A stretch of 50,103 nucleotides of DNA from CAG-103 sp963627135 (GCA_963627135.1 CAVFZY010000012.1:1-50103); one strand, 5' to 3'. Positions 16,605 through 24,770 are shown, counted from the stretch's first letter. Translations and numbers: made by a program. Notes: generated by a model not told the origin, from the letters alone.

Positions 16605-16633
16605 TTGACGTAGCTTCTCTTACGTGTTATTTT
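16605..16633 (+). promoter_or_regulatory. Sigma-A promoter of the Gly-rich wall protein
   Basis: TTGACG (16605-16610) is followed after 17 nt by TATTTT (16628-16633). The leader is about 105 nt; AAAGGCGG is the likely ribosome-binding site. Confidence 0.7.
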
Positions 16634-16745
16634 ATGAAAAAACGGTAAACAATGCAGCATTTTACCCATGTACTTTTCTTTCAGCATGCACGTGTGCTTT
16701 CTCTTTATCGATCACCAGCTCTTGTGAAAGGCGGATGTAATCATT

Positions 16746-18158
16746 ATGAAAAAAGCAACCCATCGCAAACAGGTGTTTCTGATTGCCCTCTTCGTGTTGG
16801 CATTTGCCCTGTCGCTCTTCTCGTTCGGCACAACCACGGCAGCCGCCGGCGACGTGGCGGGCGTGAGCACGCACCTGTTTCTGACTGTCCTGCACGATCC
16901 TGATAATGATGCGGTCTTCACCGTTACATATACGGACGCGCTTGGCACCCACACACAGACGTACTACCCCGGCATGGAAGTAACGGCGTGGTCTCCTGTG
17001 ACCATCACCTGCACGAACCACCATGTCGAGGACTGGAGCATTGATGCGGATGTTCAGGAAGCCGGCATTGCCGGTGTTGGCGGTGTGACCTACCCCGGCG
17101 GCACGGGCATCCATGTCAAAGGCACGAACACGATCAAGGCCTTTGCTACAAACTTCGGTCTGCACTACATGAATATCGTGGTCGTCCTTGGCGACGGCGC
17201 TGATGCTGGCGATGACAGCGGCTCCGGCGACAACAGCGGCTCCGGTGACAACAGCGGCTCCGGCGACAACAGCGGCTCCGGCGACAACAGCGGCTCCGGT
17301 GACAACAGCGGCTCCGGTGACAACAGCGGCTCCGGTGACAACGGCGATTCCGGCGACAACAGCGGCTCCGGCGACAACAGTGGCTCCGGCGATAACGGCG
17401 GCTCCGGTGACAACGGCGACTCCGGCGATTCCGGCGACTCTGGCGACTCCGGCGATTCCGGCGACTCCGGCGACTCCGGTGATAACGATGGCTGCCGCTG
17501 CGACGGTCGCTGCGACGGCATGGGCGGTTGCACCTGCACCGGTAAAAACGGCTGCGGCTGTGACGGCAATGGTCACTGCGGCTGCAACGGTCACTGCAAT
17601 ATGCACGGTGGCTGTACCTGCTCGAATGACTGCTGCGGCGGTCATGGCAATAGCGGCAACGGTGATAGCGGCGATAACGGCGGCAACGGCGGTGACGGCG
17701 GCAACGGCGGTAACGGCGGTAACGGCAATAACGGCGATAACGGCGGTAACGGCGATAACGGCGGTAACGGCGGTAACGGCGATAACGGCGATAACGGCGA
17801 TAACGGCGATAACGGCGATAACGGCAATAACGGCGATAACGGCGATAACGGCAACAACGGCGACAACGGCGGCAACAACGACAACGGCGGCAACAACGAT
17901 AACGGCGATAACGGCGACAACGGCGACAACGGCGGCAACAACGACAACGGCGACAACAACGATAACGGCGGTAATGACCCCAACGGCGGTAACAGCAACA
18001 ATGGCGGCAACACCCCGGGCACCGGTACCAAGTCCAATACGCCCAAGACCGGTGATATGCGCCTGATCTGGCTCGTCGTCCTGCTGGCTGTGATCTTTGC
18101 GACTACGTATATTGCAACATATCTAAACCGCAAGAAGAGCAAGCATCACAGCGCCTGA
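16746..18158 (+). CDS. Sortase-anchored Gly-Asp-Asn repeat surface protein with a 14-Cys core
   Basis: A secreted 470-residue protein that I do not recognise as any named family. Residues 1-35 are a signal peptide. Residues ~36-155 form a small beta-rich domain of unknown type. Residues ~157-247 are GDNSGS hexapeptide repeats passing into GDS triplets. Residues ~249-300 contain 14 cysteines in CxC and CxCxxxC spacing, with interspersed His, Gly and Asp. Residues ~302-420 are GxN triplets (GDN, GGN, GNN). It ends in TPKTGD, a hydrophobic helix and a basic tail (RKKSKHH), i.e. a wall-sorting signal. A sortase gene follows after an attenuator. The cysteine core could bind metal or cross-link chains; the repeats could form polyglycine-II or collagen-like rods. 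These roles are inference. Confidence 0.85.
   Translation: MKKATHRKQVFLIALFVLAFALSLFSFGTTTAAAGDVAGVSTHLFLTVLHDPDNDAVFTVTYTDALGTHTQTYYPGMEVTAWSPVTITCTNHHVEDWSIDADVQEAGIAGVGGVTYPGGTGIHVKGTNTIKAFATNFGLHYMNIVVVLGDGADAGDDSGSGDNSGSGDNSGSGDNSGSGDNSGSGDNSGSGDNSGSGDNGDSGDNSGSGDNSGSGDNGGSGDNGDSGDSGDSGDSGDSGDSGDSGDNDGCRCDGRCDGMGGCTCTGKNGCGCDGNGHCGCNGHCNMHGGCTCSNDCCGGHGNSGNGDSGDNGGNGGDGGNGGNGGNGNNGDNGGNGDNGGNGGNGDNGDNGDNGDNGDNGNNGDNGDNGNNGDNGGNNDNGGNNDNGDNGDNGDNGGNNDNGDNNDNGGNDPNGGNSNNGGNTPGTGTKSNTPKTGDMRLIWLVVLLAVIFATTYIATYLNRKKSKHHSA
17215..17487 (+). repeat. 18-bp and 9-bp tandem repeats (GDNSGS, then GDS)
   Basis: About nine to ten copies of an 18-bp unit (GGYGACAACAGCGGCTCC) pass into about eight copies of a 9-bp unit (GGCGACTCC). 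All are in frame within the surface protein. Copies are nearly identical at DNA level, so copy number is likely unstable. Confidence 0.9.
17650..18005 (+). repeat. 9-bp tandem repeats coding Gly-X-Asn
   Basis: Around 38 in-frame copies of GGC-GAT/GGT/AAT-AAC. The unit length is a multiple of three, so slippage changes protein length without breaking the frame. Confidence 0.9.
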
Positions 18159-18179
18159 GCGCACCTCTGAAAATGATTC

Positions 18180-18214
18180 AAAATGGGCAGCGTCATCTGA
18201 CACTGCCCATTTTC
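18180..18214 (+). terminator. Attenuator between the surface protein and its sortase
   Basis: AAAATGGGCAG pairs perfectly with CTGCCCATTTT and is followed by TTTC-type sequence, 17 nt before the sortase start. Partial termination would make much more substrate than enzyme. Confidence 0.75.
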
Positions 18215-18230
18215 TTATCAGGAGTTTTTT

Positions 18231-18956
18231 ATGAAAAAATCCGTTCTTATCACGATCCGGATCATCTGCATCATTGGCTTTCTGGTCTGCGCCGGTATTC
18301 TCGGCTGGTACTGGCACAATGACCGCAGTGACCGCGCAACAGCGGACGCCCTCATCGCCGAGCGCGATGCAGCGGGGACGGCTGCCGTCGAACAGATACA
18401 AGCGCTCGCAGCCGAAAACCCGGACACGATCGGCTGGCTGCGGATCGACGGCACGAGCCTTGATAACGTGGTCATGTACGCACCCGACACACCGGAAAAG
18501 TACCTGCACCTGGACTTCTACGGCAAATGGTCCTACCGCGGCACCCTCTACGTCGCAGAAAACTGCGATGTGCAGACGGCGGACAACATCCTCATCTACG
18601 GCCACCACATGAAGGACGGCAGTATGTTCGGCTCCCTGATCGAATACAAGGACCCCGCATACCGTGCCGCACACCCGGTCGTGCAGTTTGACACGATTTA
18701 CGCCTCCCATTCCTATGAGATCGTGGCCGCGATCGAAACGGAGATCCCGCTGGAGAGCACGGACACCTTCCGCTATTACGAATGCATCGGCACCGACCCG
18801 GAACAGTTTGCGCAGTACCTCGCGTTTATTGAACAAAACCGGTGCTACGACACCGGCATCACGATCCAGCCCGGCGATCAGCTGCTGACGCTGTCCACCT
18901 GTGCCTACCACACGGCGAACGGCCGCTTTCTGGTCGTTGCGCGGCAGATCGACTGA
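18231..18956 (+). CDS. srtB: Class B sortase
   Basis: A membrane-bound transpeptidase, 241 residues, that links proteins with a sorting motif to peptidoglycan. There is an N-terminal membrane helix (residues 8-28). The class B pattern is clear: DTIGWLRIDGT, IYGHHMKDGSMFGSL with catalytic His125, TLSTC with catalytic Cys224, and Arg232 in NGRFLVVAR. CAGGAG precedes the ATG. It lies 72 nt behind the Gly-rich protein, whose TPKTGD signal resembles the (S/P)PxTG motifs reported for Clostridioides SrtB. The NEAT wall protein encoded at 43.6-47.6 kb has the same TPKTGD motif and may be a second substrate. Confidence 0.93.
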   Translation: MKKSVLITIRIICIIGFLVCAGILGWYWHNDRSDRATADALIAERDAAGTAAVEQIQALAAENPDTIGWLRIDGTSLDNVVMYAPDTPEKYLHLDFYGKWSYRGTLYVAENCDVQTADNILIYGHHMKDGSMFGSLIEYKDPAYRAAHPVVQFDTIYASHSYEIVAAIETEIPLESTDTFRYYECIGTDPEQFAQYLAFIEQNRCYDTGITIQPGDQLLTLSTCAYHTANGRFLVVARQID

Positions 18957-18973
18957 GGAAAAATACGGATACG

Positions 18974-19003
18974 AAAAACCCCGCCATCCGATGGATGGCG
19001 GGG
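18974..19003 (-). terminator. Terminator of infC-rpmI-rplT, also facing the sortase gene
   Basis: A perfect 11-bp stem CCCCGCCATCC / GGATGGCGGGG with a three-base loop is followed on the minus strand by TTTTTCG. It separates the convergent sortase and rplT genes. Confidence 0.9.
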
Positions 19004-19018
19004 TATTGACTTGGAAAC

Positions 19019-19375
19019 TCAGTTCAGGGCAGCCTTCGCCTGCTCGCACAGAGCAGTGAACGCAGCGGGGTCATGGATCGCAGTCTCGGAGAGCATCTTG
19101 CGGTTCATGTCGATACCGGCCAGCTTCAGACCGTGCATAAAGGTGGAGTAGTTCATGCCGTTGGCTTTGCAGCCGGCGCTGATACGGGTGATCCACAGCT
19201 GACGGAAGTCTCTCTTCTTCTGCTTGCGGCCGACGTAAGCGTAGCGGCCGGACTTCATCATCTGCTGGTTGGCCATCTTATAGTGGCGGGACTTGTTGCC
19301 CCAATAGCCCTTAGCCAGGCCGAGGATCTTTTTTCTATGTTTGCGCGTCATCATCGCGCCCTTAACTCTTGCCAT
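19019..19375 (-). CDS. rplT: Ribosomal protein L20
   Basis: An rRNA-binding early assembly protein of the 50S subunit and, in Firmicutes, the feedback regulator of this operon. It is a complete 118-residue L20 (MARVKGAMMTRKHRKKILGLAKGYWG...RDFRQLWITRISAG). TAGGAGG precedes the ATG. It is the last gene of infC-rpmI-rplT. Confidence 0.97.
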   Translation of the reverse strand: MARVKGAMMTRKHRKKILGLAKGYWGNKSRHYKMANQQMMKSGRYAYVGRKQKKRDFRQLWITRISAGCKANGMNYSTFMHGLKLAGIDMNRKMLSETAIHDPAAFTALCEQAKAALN

Positions 19376-19405
19376 TGTTGTTTCCTCCTATTGTGCGGTC
19401 AATCC

Positions 19406-19603
19406 TTATTTATAAGGAATCATTTTTCTGATGGTCGCTTCGGTAGTCGCATCCGCATAAGTGGTGGAACGCAGACGACGGCAGCGCTTGGTATCCTTCT
19501 TGGTAAGAATGTGGCTCTTGAACGCGTGGGCACGCTTGACCTTGCCGTTCTTGGTGAGATTGAATCTCTTCTTCGCGCCACTGTGAGATTTCAGTTTGGG
19601 CAT
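19406..19603 (-). CDS. rpmI: Ribosomal protein L35
   Basis: A 65-residue 50S protein (MPKLKSHSGAKKRFNLTKNG...HILTKKDTKRCRRLR). The ATG at 19603 is right for the family; longer in-frame readings run into infC. AAGGAG-type sequence precedes it, 25 nt after the infC stop. Confidence 0.96.
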   Translation of the reverse strand: MPKLKSHSGAKKRFNLTKNGKVKRAHAFKSHILTKKDTKRCRRLRSTTYADATTEATIRKMIPYK

Positions 19604-19628
19604 TGTATTTTCTCCTTCCTTGGTTTGC

Positions 19629-20162
<534 letters not shown>

Positions 20163-20343
20163 ACGAACACACCTCCATTGGTTGCATCGGGAGCGGTGGC
20201 TCCGGGAACAAAAAAGCACGGATGCAAGACACATCCGCGCGCATAAAACACACATACCTCCCGAATGGGAGCGGGTTTTATTGACCGCAGACCGCCTTTG
20301 CGGCCGGGTGAGGCGCCCAAAGGATGCCCACTTTGTTGTCAGC
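20163..20343 (-). promoter_or_regulatory. L20-type leader of infC-rpmI-rplT
   Basis: A ~180-nt structured leader runs from the predicted transcription start to the infC start. It includes GC-rich inverted segments and ends in a terminator hairpin (20210-20237). In B. subtilis this operon is controlled by L20 binding such a leader and causing early termination. Position and architecture match; the exact L20 site was not derived. Confidence 0.65.
20210..20237 (-). terminator. Leader terminator (attenuator) before infC
   Basis: On the minus strand CGGATG / CATCCG pair around seven bases, extended by GC pairs, and TTTTTT follows. It lies ~50 nt before the infC start, so it must be regulated or leaky. 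Confidence 0.8.
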
Positions 20344-20349
20344 TTTTAT

Positions 20350-20378
20350 ACTATAGCAGTCCCGGCGCGATCTGTCAA
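20350..20378 (-). promoter_or_regulatory. Sigma-A promoter of infC-rpmI-rplT
   Basis: A consensus TTGACA (20373-20378) and TATAGT (20350-20355) on the minus strand are separated by 17 nt. Confidence 0.8.
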
Positions 20379-20459
20379 GGGTTTTCTGCACCAAGAGAGC
20401 AAAAACGCAGACTGAATTCTGCCTCCCGGGGACATACTCCCCCATGGAGGCGAAGCCAT

Positions 20460-20852
20460 ATGAAGGTACTCGAATACGGCGGTGTGTTCACCGCCGGCGG
20501 ACTGGGCTACGGCGGGCTGGAGCTGCTCTGGCGCGGCCGGACGCACTGGTCGATGCTGCTGTGCGGCGGCGTGTGCGCCGTGCTGATCTATCTGATCGCG
20601 GGGCGCGAGCGCACCGTGCTCTGGCGGCGCTGGACGCTGTGCGCGGCCGCCGTCACAACGGTGGAGTATTTCACCGGTGTGCTCGTCAACCTGCGCCTCG
20701 GCTGGAACGTCTGGAACTACGCAGACCGGCCGCTCAACGTCCTCGGGCAGATCTGCCCGCTGTATACCCTGTTCTGGTTTGAGCTTTCCATCCCCGGCGT
20801 GTGGCTGGGGCAGACCGTGCGGCAAAAGCTCGCCGCCCGACAGACTCAATAG
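20460..20852 (+). CDS. Small membrane protein, putative ABC-transporter type IV (PF06541-like)
   Basis: A 130-residue protein with four hydrophobic helices. VEYFTGVLVNLRLGWNVWNYADRPLNVLGQICPLYTLFWFELS matches the core of the CmpB/PF06541 membrane family, whose function is not established. GGAGG lies 9 nt before the ATG. Its last 7 nt overlap the 3' end of convergent deoC, and no terminator separates the two. Confidence 0.75.
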   Translation: MKVLEYGGVFTAGGLGYGGLELLWRGRTHWSMLLCGGVCAVLIYLIAGRERTVLWRRWTLCAAAVTTVEYFTGVLVNLRLGWNVWNYADRPLNVLGQICPLYTLFWFELSIPGVWLGQTVRQKLAARQTQ

Positions 20853-21598
20853 GTGGTGTCCTGCTTGGTTTCCGGCTGGGCAGGTGCCTCCGGCTGAGCG
20901 GCCACTTCCGTCTGCTGCGATGCGGCCGCCGACTCGGCAGCCTGCTGCTCCTGCGCCATGGCGATCTTCACGATGCGGCTGGTTCCGAGCCGGTCTGCAC
21001 CAAGGCGGATAAACTCCTCCGCGTCGGCAAGGCTTGCGATGCCGCCGGCCGCTTTGACCTTCACATGCGGCGGGCAGCAGGTGCGCAACAGACGCACATC
21101 GTCTACCGTGGCACCGCTGGTGGAAAAGCCGGTGGAGGTCTTGATATAGTCGGCTCCGCTGTCGGACACGATGCGGCAGAGCATACGCTTTTCCTCCTCG
21201 GTCAGCAGGCAGCACTCAATGATGACCTTGAGGATGCGGCCGCGGCTGACCTCGCGCACGGCGCGGATATCGGCCGCCACATCGTCCCAGCAGCCGTCCT
21301 TGACCATGGCAAGATTGATGACCATGTCCACCTCGTCAGCGCCATTGCGGATGGCCTCAGCCGCCTCGAACGCCTTGACGGCCGGGGTGTTGTACCCGTT
21401 CGGGAAGCCGAGGACCGTGCAGATGCGCAGACGGTCGCCGACATAATTCTTCGCCCCGGCGACATGGCACGGCGGGATGCACACACTCGCGCAGCCATAA
21501 CGTATGCCCTGATCACAGAGGGCGCGGATCTCCGCCGCAGTGGCATCCACGCGCAGGAGCGTGTGGTCGCAGCGGGAAAGAATCTCTCGAAGTTCCAT
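20846..21598 (-). CDS. deoC: Deoxyribose-phosphate aldolase
   Basis: Cleaves 2-deoxyribose 5-phosphate to glyceraldehyde 3-phosphate and acetaldehyde in nucleoside breakdown. Catalytic residues are visible: Schiff-base Lys153 in DYIKTSTGF, Lys182 in KVKAAGGI and Asp91 in EVDMVINL. The catalytic part is ~218 residues, the family length. A further ~32 residues rich in Gln, Ala, Glu and Pro form a low-complexity tail. The ATG at 21598 with AAAGGACG upstream is preferred to one nine codons earlier. Confidence 0.93.
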   Translation of the reverse strand: MELREILSRCDHTLLRVDATAAEIRALCDQGIRYGCASVCIPPCHVAGAKNYVGDRLRICTVLGFPNGYNTPAVKAFEAAEAIRNGADEVDMVINLAMVKDGCWDDVAADIRAVREVSRGRILKVIIECCLLTEEEKRMLCRIVSDSGADYIKTSTGFSTSGATVDDVRLLRTCCPPHVKVKAAGGIASLADAEEFIRLGADRLGTSRIVKIAMAQEQQAAESAAASQQTEVAAQPEAPAQPETKQDTTY

Positions 21599-21642
21599 GA
21601 TCGTTCGTCCTTTCTGATAAGACACGAAAAATAGTTGCTCTT

Positions 21643-21671
21643 ATTATACCGCGTCCGGCCGCATTGCACAA
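21643..21671 (-). promoter_or_regulatory. Sigma-A promoter of deoC
   Basis: TTGTGC (21666-21671) and a perfect TATAAT (21643-21648) are 17 nt apart on the minus strand, ~45 nt upstream of the start codon. Confidence 0.7.
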
Positions 21672-21731
21672 GACGCATATTTTCCGCCGCCGGCACATAG
21701 GCTGTGATACCCAACAAGAGAGGTGCAGCAC

Positions 21732-22355
21732 ATGGACGAACTGGAACAAAACAACTATGCCGAGCTCTGCGGCACGCTGGCGGCGCGACCCGTGCTGTCA
21801 CACGAAAACCGGCAGGAGCGCTTTTTCACCTTCCCGCTCGAGACACAGCGGCTGTCCGGCACGATCGACCGTGTGAATGTCGTCGTGCGCGAGCGGCTGC
21901 TGGCCGAGATGCCGCTGGAGGAATCGGCAAGGCTGTGCGTGATCGGCGATGTGCGCTCGTTCAACAACCGCCGCGGGCCGGGCGCGAAGCTCGTCATCAC
22001 GGTGTTCGCGCGCGACATTTCACTCAGCGACGAACCGTATGACCGCAACCTAATCCTGCTCAGCGGCACGCTCTGCAAGCCGCCGAACCTGCGCACGACG
22101 CCGATGGGGCGCGATATCTGCGACCTAATGCTGGCCGTGAACCGGCACTACGGCCGCAGCGACTACCTGCCGTGCATCACCTGGGGCGCGCGCGCATGCG
22201 AGACCGCACTCTGGGACGTGGGCACGCGTGTGTCCCTCGAAGGGCGGCTGCAAAGCCGCAGCTACATCAAGGTGCTGGACACCGGCGCCGTCGAGCGCAC
22301 GGCGTTCGAGGTGTCCGTGCTCGACATCTGCCGGCTGTCCGCGCCGGACGACTGA
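21732..22355 (+). CDS. Double-OB-fold single-stranded DNA-binding-like protein
   Basis: A 207-residue protein with two SSB/PriB-like OB folds in tandem. The first spans ~7-105 (YAELCGTLAARPVLSH...VITVFARDI). The second spans ~107-205 (LILLSGTLCKPPNLRTTPMGRDICDLMLAVNRHYGRSDYLPCITWG...VSLEGRLQSRSYIK). The second domain follows the SSB pattern closely. It lacks the acidic, Phe-ending SSB tail, so it is not the main replication SSB. Similar double-domain proteins are common in Clostridia; the role is unknown. AGAGGTG lies before the ATG at 21732. Confidence 0.82.
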   Translation: MDELEQNNYAELCGTLAARPVLSHENRQERFFTFPLETQRLSGTIDRVNVVVRERLLAEMPLEESARLCVIGDVRSFNNRRGPGAKLVITVFARDISLSDEPYDRNLILLSGTLCKPPNLRTTPMGRDICDLMLAVNRHYGRSDYLPCITWGARACETALWDVGTRVSLEGRLQSRSYIKVLDTGAVERTAFEVSVLDICRLSAPDD

Positions 22356-22377
22356 ACGCACATACCGACCAACCAAG

Positions 22378-22405
22378 TGCGCCCCGCAGAAAACTGCGGG
22401 GCGCA
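22378..22405. terminator. GC-rich hairpin after the SSB-like gene
   Basis: A perfect 12-bp stem TGCGCCCCGCAG / CTGCGGGGCGCA with an AAAA loop, 22 nt past the stop codon. T-tracts are weak on both sides, so termination may be partial. It marks the left edge of the AT-rich block. Confidence 0.7.
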
Positions 22406-22425
22406 GATCATTTCATCGAAATATA

Positions 22426-22524
22426 TCATCCCGCGAGCGCGGACACGAGCACTTCGAAATTCTGCACGCTGCCGTCCGTCGCCGTGCCCTGCCCACGCAA
22501 AATACAGCCGAGCAGAACCCACCC
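22426..22524 (-). pseudogene. C-terminal scrap of a lipoprotein paralogue
   Basis: The minus strand encodes ENGWVLLGCILRGQGT, then ATDGSVQNFEVLVSALAG and a stop. The intact lipoprotein at 23415-24344 ends with FMYPVFVLHGQGTDSDGNAQQFDVIVDAVK, so the two C-termini are clearly homologous (shared RGQGT/HGQGT, DG, Q-F-V-V). Only ~33 codons remain; the frame is lost where the DNA turns AT-rich at ~22525. This looks like the relic of a GC-rich native copy cut by the arrival of the AT-rich block. Confidence 0.6.
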
Positions 22525-22705
22525 ATTTTCTTGAAATTAATTGAGGTTATGCACAATTCAAATCTTGGAAAATTGTTGGTTTTGGAGAAAGTTGCCTTTT
22601 TCCTATATATTATTTGACATTTCCTGAAATAACACGGTAATCTATAATCGGAATTAGAAATATCTACAAGAGGCAACTTGCAAGTTCTTCTTCATTTAAG
22701 CTTAA

Positions 22706-23356
22706 ATTAATGGCCGGTTACATCGGAAAAGTTCAGCCAGAGGAGTTGCCGGAATCAACACATATAGTTACTGTGGCTATGGCAGCAGAGCTGGCGCATC
22801 ATACTGCACAAATTTTAGTAATGGCCTTAATGACATTCGGCTTTCATTAAACAACATCAGTTACACTAGAAGCTACAATCTTGCAAATAACTATGTGAAT
22901 CAGCCCTCCAGCGGATCCACAACCAGTCACTCATCGCTCGGTGAAACATCGTCCTTGGTAAATCTCAAAACAACCAGTATTTCCTTCCCACACAAGTATA
23001 TTGTGTTGTACACTTGCAACCAATTGGCAAATAGCGGTTCAACCACAAAAGAGAGCAATATTTTTAATATGCTAAACGGCACTCGCATACTTTTTGGCTT
23101 TGCCTCTCAAATGTATCTTGATTCACGTGAGGCCACTCTGTTTACTCAAAATATGAAGGGGCTAACTATGCTTGATGCATTTTTTAATGCAGCTAGAAGA
23201 TATCAGACCGAAAGTTCAACGCCCGTTATCGCGCGCGCCATGGGCTATACGGCAGCAATCAATGACCGAATTTCGACATCTTATAATTATGCCCCCGCAT
23301 ACAGCTCACTGCCTGGTAGTTTTGGCTATCTCGGCGATGACGTTACAATTCAATAA
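22706..23356 (+). pseudogene. 5'-truncated secreted protein, DUF6345/caspase-like C-terminal part
   Basis: An open frame of 216 codons begins right after a stop at 22703. It has no ATG near its 5' end; the first usable start is GTG at 22895. Protein-like sequence begins well before that (GVAGINTYSYCGYGSRAG...YCTNFSNGLNDIRLSL), so the 5' part including a signal peptide appears lost. HKYIVLYTCNQLAN and LNGTRILFGFASQMYLDSREATLF resemble, from memory, the conserved Cys-containing half of DUF6345-like surface proteins with a caspase-type fold. The matching upstream His region is not seen. Base composition is AT-rich. A lipoprotein gene follows 58 nt downstream. Confidence 0.55.
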
Positions 23357-23414
23357 CAAGGCACAGCAAGTATCAACTCCGTTTTGCAACAAATTGGACT
23401 GGAAAGGAGATTTT

Positions 23415-24344
23415 ATGAAAATAACATTTCGATATTTCCGAAAAAGCAAATATGCTCTATTACTTGGAATAATTACGTTACTGACCTTTGCCCTGCTCTT
23501 AACCGCCTGTTCGAGCAAAGCTCCTCATCCTACTATTGCGAAAACCGGATATGAGCTCTCAATGAATCTAACTTGTCCGGATTTGACAAATGTCGCCGAA
23601 AATAACGCACCTATCTACGCAAGCGTCGTCGACACAGAAGCGTCAATTCAACGTGCAGCCGCTTTGCTTGGCGTTAATCAGTCAGATATTCAAAAAACGC
23701 CTTCTGCAAATGACACAGAAAAATACACGACATATTCGTTCCCCGGCGGTGAATTCATGCTGGAGGAAGATACCGGATATGTCATGTATAATACAAATTC
23801 TTCTGAAATGTCCGCCTACGACGAATCAATCTTCCCCACAGACGATAGAATCCGGGAAATTGTACGTGACCGCTTGCAGACCGTGTTGCCTGACGAGGCT
23901 GAAACAGTAAATATTGAGGTTTCCAGTTCTAATGGATGGGACGGCTCAAATAATGGTGTCAAATACAAAACTGCGCATGTTCATCCAACGGTGGAGGGAA
24001 AGGAAGTATACGGAGTCTACAGAATTCAAATTTCTTTTGATAAAGACTGCAACGTAGTCGGTCTGCATCTCCTATACAATCCGGTCGAGCTTAAGACTAC
24101 CGTTCCCTTGAAAGATAAGGCCTCCGTGCAAACAATGCTCGATAAAAAGGACTATTCAATGAACGCCACTGAAGAATTGCAAAACTATGCACTTTCATCT
24201 ACTGAATTGGCGTTTTACATGGATGCTGATGTAAATGAAGATGGCGATTTCTTCATGTATCCTGTGTTCGTTCTTCACGGTCAGGGAACCGATTCTGACG
24301 GAAATGCTCAACAATTCGATGTAATAGTTGATGCTGTAAAATAA
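23415..24344 (+). CDS. Lipoprotein of unknown function
   Basis: A 309-residue lipoprotein. Residues 1-32 form a signal peptide with lipobox LLTAC. The remainder is soluble and mixed alpha/beta; no enzyme motif was recognised. The C-terminus VFVLHGQGTDSDGNAQQFDVIVDAVK is shared with a GC-rich remnant on the opposite strand at 22426-22524. AAAGGAG precedes the ATG. Codon use is AT-rich, unlike most neighbours, which suggests acquisition from a lower-GC relative together with the truncated gene upstream. Confidence 0.8.
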   Translation: MKITFRYFRKSKYALLLGIITLLTFALLLTACSSKAPHPTIAKTGYELSMNLTCPDLTNVAENNAPIYASVVDTEASIQRAAALLGVNQSDIQKTPSANDTEKYTTYSFPGGEFMLEEDTGYVMYNTNSSEMSAYDESIFPTDDRIREIVRDRLQTVLPDEAETVNIEVSSSNGWDGSNNGVKYKTAHVHPTVEGKEVYGVYRIQISFDKDCNVVGLHLLYNPVELKTTVPLKDKASVQTMLDKKDYSMNATEELQNYALSSTELAFYMDADVNEDGDFFMYPVFVLHGQGTDSDGNAQQFDVIVDAVK

Positions 24345-24358
24345 TCGTGACTGCATTT

Positions 24359-24386
24359 GCGCCCCACGTTTCCGTGGGGCGCTTTT
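24359..24386 (+). terminator. Intrinsic terminator of the AT-rich lipoprotein gene
   Basis: GCGCCCCAC / GTGGGGCGC with a six-base loop is followed by TTTT. It marks the right edge of the AT-rich block and has the same GCGCCCC core as the hairpin at its left edge. Confidence 0.85.
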
Positions 24387-24404
24387 CACTATACCGTAAA
24401 AGTT

Positions 24405-24770
24405 TCACTTTTCCGGCACGATCTCGATCCAGTACCCGTCCGGGTCCTCGATAAAGTAGATGCCCATGCCGGGGTTTTCAAAGCAGATGCATCCCATAGC
24501 CGCGTGCTTTGCGTGCGCGGCATCCATGTCCGGCACGGAAAATGCGAGGTGGAACTCCCCCTCGCCGAGGTCATATGGCTGCGTGCGGTCGCGCAGGCCG
24601 GTCAGCTCGAGCTGAAACGGCGAGTGCCCGTCGCCCAGAAACACGAGCCGGAACGAGCCGTCGGCCGCGTCCTTCGTGCGCATGGGCTCCAGCCCGAGGG
24701 CGTCATGGTAAAAGCGCACGCTGCGCTCGAGATCGAGGACATTGAAATTAAAGTGGTTGAAGGTAAACAT
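24405..24770 (-). CDS. VOC-superfamily (glyoxalase I-like) protein
   Basis: A 121-residue metalloenzyme-fold protein. Two beta-alpha-beta-beta-beta modules are visible: FTFNHFNFNVLDLERSVRFYHDALGLEP and GEFHLAFSVPDMDAAHAKHAAMGC...GIYFIEDPDGYWIEIV. Metal ligands at His6, Glu56-like (QLEL), His ~74 and Glu ~118 (WIEIV) follow the glyoxalase I pattern, so lactoylglutathione lyase-like activity is plausible but the substrate is open. GGGAGGCG precedes the ATG at 24770. It diverges from glgB. Confidence 0.8.
   Translation of the reverse strand: MFTFNHFNFNVLDLERSVRFYHDALGLEPMRTKDAADGSFRLVFLGDGHSPFQLELTGLRDRTQPYDLGEGEFHLAFSVPDMDAAHAKHAAMGCICFENPGMGIYFIEDPDGYWIEIVPEK

Noticed and set aside
17215..18005. 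CRISPR-like appearance of regular short repeats
   Set aside because: Repeats are contiguous, in frame and lack unique spacers; no cas genes are nearby.
17165..18142. Pro/Leu/Ser and Ala/Thr repeat proteins in other frames of the Gly-rich gene
   Set aside because: They are alternative readings of the same tandem repeats; only the Gly frame has a signal peptide, sorting signal and ribosome-binding site.
22614..22648. TTGACA and TATAAT in the AT-rich block as a promoter
   Set aside because: The spacer is 23 nt, too long for a sigma-A promoter.
22766..22850. A short plus-strand frame beginning ATGGCAGCAGAG after an AGGAG
   Set aside because: Only about two dozen codons and out of frame with the conserved-looking truncated protein that covers the same bases.
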